This document shows, piece by piece, positions 33,624 through 39,547 of a DNA stretch of 44,268 nucleotides. The first letter of the stretch is position 1, and every line of letters begins with the position of its first letter. Below the pieces are notes generated by a model. It saw nothing but the letters and a program-made list of their open reading frames with translations, ran no database searches and was not told the origin of the DNA. The position numbers were made by a program, and so were the translations under genes. Location: positions 1-44,268 of the forward strand of contig JAJQEV010000051.1 in NCBI GenBank assembly GCA_021201475.1, given 5' to 3'. This stretch comes from Clostridiales bacterium (lineage in GTDB: Bacteria; Bacillota; Clostridia; Oscillospirales; Oscillospiraceae).

Positions 33624-34196
33624 AGGTACACCTCCATTTTTCAATCCGATTATAACACGGACAAGGGGGAGAAGTCAAATAAAAATCCAAAATGGGAACA
33701 AAAAGATGAAAATAGGACAAAACATTCCCAAATCAGACAATTAGCAAGCTGCAAAACGAAAGCCTACGTGTTTGTCAAATAAAAATGTGAGCAAAGAACC
33801 CCCAAAAGGTGAGCCTTTAGACCGTATAGATTTTTTGGACTGTATGGGTGGATACCCAACGCACGACTTTTGGAGTGCTAACAGGCCAGGCCCTTTCGCT
33901 CACATTTTGGAGACCCTGTAAATGTCGGAACAATAACCCCACGTGTACGGAGATTTTGCTTCATTGTGCATCAGTTTCTTCACTGCTTACCCCTGTTATG
34001 CACCCTTTGTCAACTGCGCCAGGTTTTTGACTGTTGCTGTAAAAGGAAATTTCTGCCGCCCGCTGGCGACATTACATAGCAGGAAATCGCTCTGCGGTTT
34101 CCTGTTTTTTTGTTCATTTTTCCAACCGCAGAAAGGAGATGATGCCCCATAGGACGCAGAAAGGAACCACAGACCAGAGAGGAGATTCAGGCTGAG
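33624..34196. other. Intergenic region with an IS21 end
   Basis: No clear gene. It holds the IS21-type end (33923), a run of AT-rich sequence after the ATPase promoter side, and at 34060-34110 a short dyad (AGGAAATCGC/GCGGTTTCCT) followed by a T run that may be a terminator. The mobilisation core starts just after. Confidence 0.4.
33923..33960 (+). mobile_element. IS21-family end remnant (inverted relative to 15110)
   Basis: TGTCGGAACAATAACCCCAC and the next 17 bases match, as reverse complement, 15074-15110. Body of the element missing. The two ends lie on either side of the capsule region with their TG termini facing it. Confidence 0.6.
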
Positions 34197-34475
34197 ATGG
34201 AGTACGCCGAGAAACAAATCCGGCAGCTACAAAACCAGGAGAAACTCTACACCAATGCCTATTCCAAGGAGGAGCGCAGACTTCGGACGCGGCGGCTCTG
34301 CCGGGAGGCCGGAGTGCTGGAACACTTTGCACCGGAACTGAAAACCATGAACGAGCAGGAGGCCGCAGCCTTCATTGAAACCGCCGCCACCAGCCAGGAA
34401 GCGCAGGAATTTTTGCGAAAGCGAGGGACGAGCCATGACGAAACCGACACCGATTCAACTTCAGACGAGAACTAA
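34197..34475 (+). CDS. DUF3847-like small mobilisation-associated protein
   Basis: 92 aa from ATG 34197. Helical and charged: MEYAEKQIRQLQNQEKLYTN and RRLRTRRLCREAGVLEHFAP, the layout of DUF3847 proteins encoded before MobA-type relaxases. The frame continues upstream as RRKEPQTREEIQAE, which also fits the family, back to an ATA codon at 34152 placed after AAGGAG. So either an AUA start is used, a start has been lost, or ATG 34197 (GAGAGGAG about 14 nt upstream) is used. A short acidic Thr/Ser/Asp tail ends the protein. Confidence 0.65.
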   Translation: MEYAEKQIRQLQNQEKLYTNAYSKEERRLRTRRLCREAGVLEHFAPELKTMNEQEAAAFIETAATSQEAQEFLRKRGTSHDETDTDSTSDEN

Positions 34476-34817
34476 GATAAAACCAAAGGCGCACTTATAC
34501 GTCACTGGTCGTGACGGTGCGTCCTTCGGAGACTCCTGCCGTTCAGAGGGAACCTTCCCCTTCACTTGCGGAGCGCTGGCACCTTCGGTGCATCAAGGGA
34601 GGATGATCCTCCCTTGCGCCTTGTCCTCGCTGGCTCCACATCCCTCGCTTCCGGCTAAAGCCGAAAGCTCACTCATTCCGCAGCTCGTCCTCTCCCCACC
34701 AAACCCGCTTCGCTGGGCTTTGGCGGGGACCCCATATCGCTATCCCTTCTCACCCCCTCCCCCTCATTTGGAGGAGATATTCCTGATTCTTTCTCTGCTG
34801 GGCGGCTTCGCCGTGGA
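34476..34817 (+). other. Hairpin-rich region upstream of the relaxase (candidate oriT)
   Basis: Non-coding, GC-rich. Perfect hairpin AAGGGAGGA/TCCTCCCTT (34595-34603/34607-34615, 3-nt loop), a smaller GGCACC/GGTGC dyad before it, and a structured repeat at 34633-34733. Mobilisation origins usually sit beside the relaxase gene and contain dyads, so this is the best oriT candidate. No nick site can be identified by eye. Confidence 0.4.
34633..34733 (+). repeat. Structured 101-nt repeat, copy A
   Basis: Shares 41 identical bases (from GCTCCACATCCCTCGCTTCC onward) with copy B at 38231-38332, then a second hairpin. Hairpin 1: CTTCCGGC/GCCGAAAG region. Hairpin 2 here is CCCACCAAACCC/GGGCTTTGGCGGG. 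Copy B forms the same hairpin with different bases. Confidence 0.7.
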
Positions 34818-36323
34818 ATGGAGGTGGTGACGATAGCAATCTATCATTGCTCCATCCAGATTATCAGCCGCAGCGACGGGCGGAGCGCCGTGGCCGCTGC
34901 CGCCTATCGCAGCGGGACGAATCTGGTCAATGAATGGAGTGGCCGGCCTGCCAACTATGACCGGAAGAAGGGTATCGCCTATTCCGAGATCATGCTGCCC
35001 GACAATACGCCGGCAGCCTTCTCTGACCGACAAGCGCTTTGGAATTCCGTAGAGATGAACGAGAAACGAAGCGACGCCCAACTTGCCAGAGAAATCGAGG
35101 TGGCGCTTCCCCATGAGCTGCCGCTGGAAGAGCACAAAAAAATCATCCACGCCTATTGCCAGCAGTTTGTGGACGCTGGTATGTGCGTGGATTTTTCTAT
35201 TCACGACAAGCACGATGGGAATCCCCACTGTCACATCATGCTGACCATGCGTGCGCTGGATGAGAACGGGAAGTGGCTCTCCAAGAGCCACCAGGAATTT
35301 GAACTGGACGAAAACGGCGAGCGCATCCGGCTCCCCAATGGACGGTGGAAGTCCCGAAAGGTAGACACCGTTGACTGGAACAGCCACGAGAACGCAGAAT
35401 GCTGGCGGGCATCCTGGGCGGAGACAGTCAACCGTTTTCTGGAGGCCAATCATGCGCCGGAGCGCATCGACCACCGTAGCAACGCCGAGCGAGGTCTGGA
35501 GGAACTGCCCACAATTCACATGGGCGCCGCTGCCTGTGCGATGGAGAAGAAAGGTATCCCCACCGAGCGAGGCGACATCAACCGGAAAATCAGAGCAGCT
35601 AACCGCATCATCCGGGAAATCCGCAGCAGGATCAATGACCTGAAAGCGTGGTTGTCAGAGCTGTCCGTCAAGCTGGAACAGTTTGCAGAGGAAGCCCGTT
35701 CTCCCCTGCTGGGCGACCTGCTGTTGCAGTATATGGAGCAGGAGCGCCAGCGGGTACAGAAATACTCCAAGCACTTTCAATTCCAGCATACCGTAGAGAT
35801 CGGTAACGACGTGATGGAGACGCTGCGCAAGCTGAACGCCAAAGACATCTACACTCTGGCCGATTTGGAAAACGCACTCACCAGCCTGCGGGAAAAGGTG
35901 GAGGCATCCCGGAGTGTTGTCAAAGGCAAGGAGCGCCGTATGCGGGAGTTGCAAAAGCTCATTGAAAACGGCAGGCAGTATCTTAGGACTGACCCGATCC
36001 GCAAAGAGCGGAACGGCATTCGCTTTAAGAAAAAGCGGGCGGAATTTGAGGAGCGCCACCACGCAGACCTGGCGCTCTGGCAGGCGGCGAACAAATTCCT
36101 CCACGCCAAGGCGGTGAACGTGTCCACCCTGCCGGACAGTATCAGAGCATGGCAGGCCGAGCTTGCAACGCTGACCGCCGAGCATGACGCTGAATATGAA
36201 AAGTTGAAGCAGTACCGAGAGGAAGTCAGGGAACTGGATAGCGTTCGGCGACAGGCCGAGAAGGCAATGACGCCGGAGCAGCGGACGTATGAAAGGCCGA
36301 AAATGAACGCGATTAATCGATAA
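34818..36323 (+). CDS. MobA/MobL-family relaxase
   Basis: 501 aa. N-terminal relaxase domain: IYHCSIQIISRSDGRSAVAA with AAYRSG, and the metal-binding HxH in DGNPHCHIM (His 137 and 139). C-terminal coiled coil about 290-480. It nicks oriT and leads the strand into a recipient, using another element's secretion system. Family members normally begin M-AIYHCS. Here that codon is ATA (34833) placed 7 nt after GGAGGT, while the ATG at 34818 adds five residues and has no ribosome site. The start is therefore uncertain. The stop is followed by a hairpin at 36348. Confidence 0.93.
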   Translation: MEVVTIAIYHCSIQIISRSDGRSAVAAAAYRSGTNLVNEWSGRPANYDRKKGIAYSEIMLPDNTPAAFSDRQALWNSVEMNEKRSDAQLAREIEVALPHELPLEEHKKIIHAYCQQFVDAGMCVDFSIHDKHDGNPHCHIMLTMRALDENGKWLSKSHQEFELDENGERIRLPNGRWKSRKVDTVDWNSHENAECWRASWAETVNRFLEANHAPERIDHRSNAERGLEELPTIHMGAAACAMEKKGIPTERGDINRKIRAANRIIREIRSRINDLKAWLSELSVKLEQFAEEARSPLLGDLLLQYMEQERQRVQKYSKHFQFQHTVEIGNDVMETLRKLNAKDIYTLADLENALTSLREKVEASRSVVKGKERRMRELQKLIENGRQYLRTDPIRKERNGIRFKKKRAEFEERHHADLALWQAANKFLHAKAVNVSTLPDSIRAWQAELATLTAEHDAEYEKLKQYREEVRELDSVRRQAEKAMTPEQRTYERPKMNAINR

Positions 36324-36347
36324 ACAGGCAATAGGGATGATGGAGCG

Positions 36348-36376
36348 AGTGCAGGGTGTCGTATTCGCCCTGCACT
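36348..36376 (+). terminator. Hairpin after the relaxase gene
   Basis: AGTGCAGGG (36348-36356) / CCCTGCACT (36368-36376) followed by TTG. Weak T run. Same stem as at 12681-12710. Confidence 0.5.
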
Positions 36377-36388
36377 TTGCCCCAAAAT

Positions 36389-36895
36389 TCATTTCATTCC
36401 ATGTGATGCTAAAAAAGCGGCCATCTCGTCCCCGGACTCCTGCATCCCACGAGCGACCCATTCTTCGATCCAGCCGTAGGTGCCGTAGGTAATAAAAGCG
36501 GTTATATACGCCCAGGTATTGTCGTATTCAGGCTTGGGGCCTGACTGCTCCAACAGCACGGCAAAAAACAGGTGAAAAAGATTTCTTTTTTTCAGGAGCA
36601 GATAAAGATCCTTGTTATCGCTCAGGTGTTGGAACAAACTACCGTAGAGGTCTACGTTTGAATCGTGGTCCTGCTTTTTATGTGCCGTATCCCAATCAGT
36701 ATAAAGGCTGCGGATGAATTTGAGCAGAATATCCTCTTTGCTCTCATAATTTCGATAAAATGAATTTCTGCTTACTTGTGCAAGAGCAGTGACCTGGCTG
36801 ATGGATATTTCCTCAAATTCATACTGCTCCAACAGTTTCAGCATGGCCTCGGTAATTTGCTTTTTTACATAGGTGTTCTTTTCTTCGTTATTCAC
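36389..36895 (-). CDS. TetR-family transcriptional regulator
   Basis: 168 aa from GTG 36895 (GGGAGG upstream). ATG 36925 is the alternative start. Helix-turn-helix ISISQVTALAQVSRNSFYRN, YESKEDILLKF. The C-terminal ligand domain resembles TetR_C variants (LYLLLKKRNLFHLFFAVLLE). Divergent from a hydrolase gene with a shared control region containing two 13-bp direct repeats, so it probably represses itself and that gene. This pair interrupts the usual relaxase-primase order and looks like an insertion. Confidence 0.85.
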   Translation of the reverse strand: MNNEEKNTYVKKQITEAMLKLLEQYEFEEISISQVTALAQVSRNSFYRNYESKEDILLKFIRSLYTDWDTAHKKQDHDSNVDLYGSLFQHLSDNKDLYLLLKKRNLFHLFFAVLLEQSGPKPEYDNTWAYITAFITYGTYGWIEEWVARGMQESGDEMAAFLASHGMK

Positions 36896-36962
36896 GATGG
36901 TACAAACCTCCCTGTTTTGTGCCATTTTTGTGCGGAGTCTTGACCCCAGAAAAAATGGATGG

Positions 36963-36997
36963 TACAATCGTTACATCTTGATAATACAACTGTTACA
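36963..36997. promoter_or_regulatory. Candidate TetR operators
   Basis: TACAATCGTTACA (36963-36975) and TACAACTGTTACA (36985-36997), 22 bp apart, about two helical turns, in the divergent region between the TetR gene and the hydrolase. Each half is loosely palindromic (GTAAC...GTTAC type). Confidence 0.5.
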
Positions 36998-37046
36998 CTA
37001 CTTTGTCAAGAGAGATATAGTAGTCACAATAAGGGGAGAAAGGATA

Positions 37047-37976
37047 ATGAAAAAGGTGTTGAAGATAATTGGGATTGTACTCTTAGTAATCGTCGCTTTG
37101 ATTGCTGTGTTCCTTTTCTGGCTGACACACAGAGACAGTTCCCTGAAGGACAATTACCGCGACAGCATAGAAACCGGCGGCACCATTGAAGCGGCCTATC
37201 TGGAGGACGGCCCCTATGCTACATCCTATTATGAACAAACCGCCGTGCAGGTTTTCGAAAAATACGAAATCAGCTATCCGACCGAGTTGGAGACGGAGGA
37301 CAAAACGTATCCTGTCATTGTCGTATGCAATGGGACAGGGTGGAAAGGCTCTTTGTCCACGGCGCAGCATCAGTTCTATGCTTCCTATGGCTTCATCGTC
37401 ATAGCCACGGAGGAAACCTACTCCTGGAATGCGTTCGGTGCTGAAATGTGCATCCGTTATCTGGAGCTTCTGAATGAATACATAGATGACGAAGGCAACC
37501 CAAGCATTTTTTATCAGAAGATTGATTTTGACAACGTGGGTATTATCGGTCATTCCCAGGGCGGTGTTGGGGTTATAAACGCCATTACGAATACCGATCA
37601 CAAGGATATATACAAGACTGCCGTGGCGCTGTCACCCACGAACTATGAGTTGGCAGTCGCGTGTCAATGGCCTTACGATGCCACACAGATCAATATACCG
37701 ATCCTGTTGATGTCCGGAGCCGGAGGTGGAGACGATTGGGTCGTAACACTGGAGGGCCTGACTGAGATTTACGAGCAGATACCGGGAGATAAGATTATGA
37801 CTAGGAGGAGTAATACCGCCCATGGAATTACCAGCACTTCTGAGGACGGCTATGTTATGGCATGGTTTATGTGGCAGTTGCAGGGAGATGAGGCGGCGGC
37901 AAAGGCATTTGTTGGAGACGATGCAGAGATATTGAATAATAATCTCTATCAGGACGTGCAAATCGATATAGACTAA
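37047..37976 (+). CDS. Membrane-anchored alpha/beta hydrolase (lipase/esterase-like)
   Basis: 309 aa. N-terminal helix (about 2-27, KKVLKIIGIVLLVIVALIAV) anchors an outside domain. Nucleophile elbow GHSQGG (about 172-177), oxyanion region CNGTGWKGS, a downstream Asp in GGGDDW and His in NTAHGIT fit the Ser-Asp-His triad of this fold (dienelactone-hydrolase or PET-hydrolase-like). ATG 37047 follows AGAAAGGA. Probably controlled by the divergent TetR. Substrate unknown. Confidence 0.85.
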   Translation: MKKVLKIIGIVLLVIVALIAVFLFWLTHRDSSLKDNYRDSIETGGTIEAAYLEDGPYATSYYEQTAVQVFEKYEISYPTELETEDKTYPVIVVCNGTGWKGSLSTAQHQFYASYGFIVIATEETYSWNAFGAEMCIRYLELLNEYIDDEGNPSIFYQKIDFDNVGIIGHSQGGVGVINAITNTDHKDIYKTAVALSPTNYELAVACQWPYDATQINIPILLMSGAGGGDDWVVTLEGLTEIYEQIPGDKIMTRRSNTAHGITSTSEDGYVMAWFMWQLQGDEAAAKAFVGDDAEILNNNLYQDVQIDID

Positions 37977-38122
37977 AATGTAGCAGCAACTAAGAAGCCC
38001 AGGCACTCAATAACGAGCGCTTGGGCTTCCTGCTATTACCGGCGAGGCATCTGATGAACGTCAGGTGCCTTTTTTGTTGCCCAAACGCCGATGTACATAC
38101 CGAGAAAGGAGGGCTTAAAGGT

Positions 38123-38896
38123 ATGAATGTATTTGAAGCGGTCAAGCAATCTGTGACCACCCGGCAGGCTGCGGAGGCTTATGGAATACGGGTGAACAGA
38201 AACGGGATGTGTGTCTGCCCGTTCCACATCGTCGCCACAAGCTCCACATCCCTCGCTTCCGGCTAAAGCCGAAAGCTCACTTGTTCCACTGCGGCTCCTC
38301 TTCCCACAAAATCTTCGATTTTGCGGGAGCCCTGTAGAATGCCCAGTATGAAGGTTGACCGCCGCTTTCATTGCTTTGGCTGTCAGGCCGATGGGGATGT
38401 CATTGATTTTACTGCGAAGCTGTTCGATATGAACAGCAAGGGGGCCGCCGTCAAGCTGGCCGCTGACTTCGGAATCCCTTACGACGTGAACGGGAGCAGA
38501 GCTGTGCGGGCCAGGGCCGCCCCTGTCAGGCCAAGGCTGTCCCCAGCACAGCAGGCCCGACAGGACGAGGACAGATGCTTCCGGGTCTACTGCGATTATC
38601 TTCATCTGCTGGAGGGCTGGAAAACGGAGTACCGGCTCCGAACACCAGAGGAAGAACCGGACAGACGCTTTGTCGAAGCCTGTCAGAGATTGGATTACGT
38701 CCGATATGTGCTGGATGACATCCTGCTGACCGGCACAGAGCACGAACGCACCGAATTTGTTGAAGCGCACCGAGAGGAGGTCAAGCGAATTGAACAGAGG
38801 ATTGCAGAATCAACCACCCACGGCACCACCACCTGCACTGGAGCTGACAATCAAGCCCAACGCACTCACACGGCGTCTGAACGTAAAGGTGTCTGA
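38123..38896 (+). pseudogene. CHC2 zinc-finger DNA primase-like gene, interrupted inside the zinc finger
   Basis: ATG 38123 (AAGGAGGG upstream) reads MNVFEAVKQSVTTRQAAEAY... to CVCPFH (residue 35), the first half of a CHC2 primase zinc finger. The second half, PSMKVDRRFHCFGCQADGDV, resumes at 38342. Between them 38228-38338 (111 nt, 37 codons, frame preserved) is foreign: it carries structured repeat copy B and one in-frame TAA at 38264. Without that stop the gene would be 257 aa. The usual NDK-type residues between the halves are replaced. As read normally the product is either a 47-aa stub or a 3' part restarted at ATG 38339, lacking half of the zinc ligands. Confidence 0.75.
38231..38332 (+). 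repeat. Structured 102-nt repeat, copy B, inside the primase gene
   Basis: 41 bases identical to copy A, then a second hairpin CCCACAAAATC/GATTTTGCGGG with a TTC loop. Compared with copy A the hairpin 2 arms differ on both sides while pairing is kept, which points to selection on structure. Confidence 0.7.
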
Positions 38897-39008
38897 GCTC
38901 TACAACAACTACGGCATCATTTACCGGCAGCGGCCCCGCACCGGCTCTGAGCGGGGCTTTACCCTGCTTCACAGATTTGTTGACCCGGATGGCAGGCCAG
39001 AGGAATGA
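38790..39008 (+). CDS. Small mobile-element protein of unknown function
   Basis: 72 aa from TTG 38790, with AGGAGG 9 nt upstream. It overlaps the end of the primase frame. The Pro-rich start (NRGLQNQPPTAPPPALELTI) is followed by a conserved-looking core NNYGIIYRQRPRTGSERGFT. No family name known to me. Position after the primase gene is usual for such mobilisation modules. Confidence 0.55.
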   Translation: MNRGLQNQPPTAPPPALELTIKPNALTRRLNVKVSELYNNYGIIYRQRPRTGSERGFTLLHRFVDPDGRPEE

Positions 39009-39156
39009 CGATGTTTCCGGGAATCCCCGGTATGTAAATTTATCGTCATAACCGTCACATCGTCACACAAAAGTAGCTTGTCATGCGAAGCCCAATCGGA
39101 ATAAAAAATTACAATTCGAGGAAAATAATGGTAACAGAGAGGAGTCGTGATAACAG

Positions 39157-39420
39157 TTGGAGGTAAATGTACGAGACGATGAGAAGCTGGTTGATGTCTG
39201 GTTGACCAATGCGGAGAAAAAAGACCCGCAGATTCAGGCGCAGCTCAAGGACATCTACGCGGAGTACAAGAAGAAAAAATATCTGGTTGTGGTCTATCAA
39301 TCCGGCAGCCGCGACCTCTACGAGAGTACGCTGGCCTTGCTTGCTTACAACAAAAAACGGGTGGCGGAACTGGATGTGCAGCGGGAGAAACAGAAACGCA
39401 CCGCTGCGATGGAGCGCTGA
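39157..39420 (+). CDS. Small protein conserved beside TnpX-type recombinases
   Basis: 87 aa from TTG 39157 (AGGAG upstream). MEVNVRDDEKLVDVWLTNAE ... YKKKKYLVVVYQSGSRDLYE is the type of small protein often encoded directly before serine recombinases in gut Firmicutes elements. The core looks like a beta-strand-rich domain followed by a basic helix. Role unknown: recombination directionality has not been shown. It is followed by a strong terminator, so it is not co-transcribed with the recombinase. Confidence 0.65.
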   Translation: MEVNVRDDEKLVDVWLTNAEKKDPQIQAQLKDIYAEYKKKKYLVVVYQSGSRDLYESTLALLAYNKKRVAELDVQREKQKRTAAMER

Positions 39421-39426
39421 CCAGTG

Positions 39427-39457
39427 GCGGGAGGGAAATTTCCCTCCCGCTTTTTTT
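39427..39457 (+). terminator. Rho-independent terminator
   Basis: Perfect 12-bp palindrome GCGGGAGGGAAA/TTTCCCTCCCGC (39427-39450) followed by seven T. It ends the small-protein transcript before the recombinase promoter. Confidence 0.85.
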
Positions 39458-39468
39458 CTTGTTTGGGG

Positions 39469-39497
39469 TTGCAATCTACAAAAAAGAAGTGTACAAT
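39469..39497 (+). promoter_or_regulatory. Recombinase promoter
   Basis: TTGCAA (39469-39474), 17-bp spacer, TACAAT (39492-39497), about 50 nt before the recombinase ATG. Confidence 0.65.
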
Positions 39498-39547
39498 GAT
39501 ATCTATAAATAGAAAACCTGGCATAGATAAAAAGGGAGAGATGAAGC

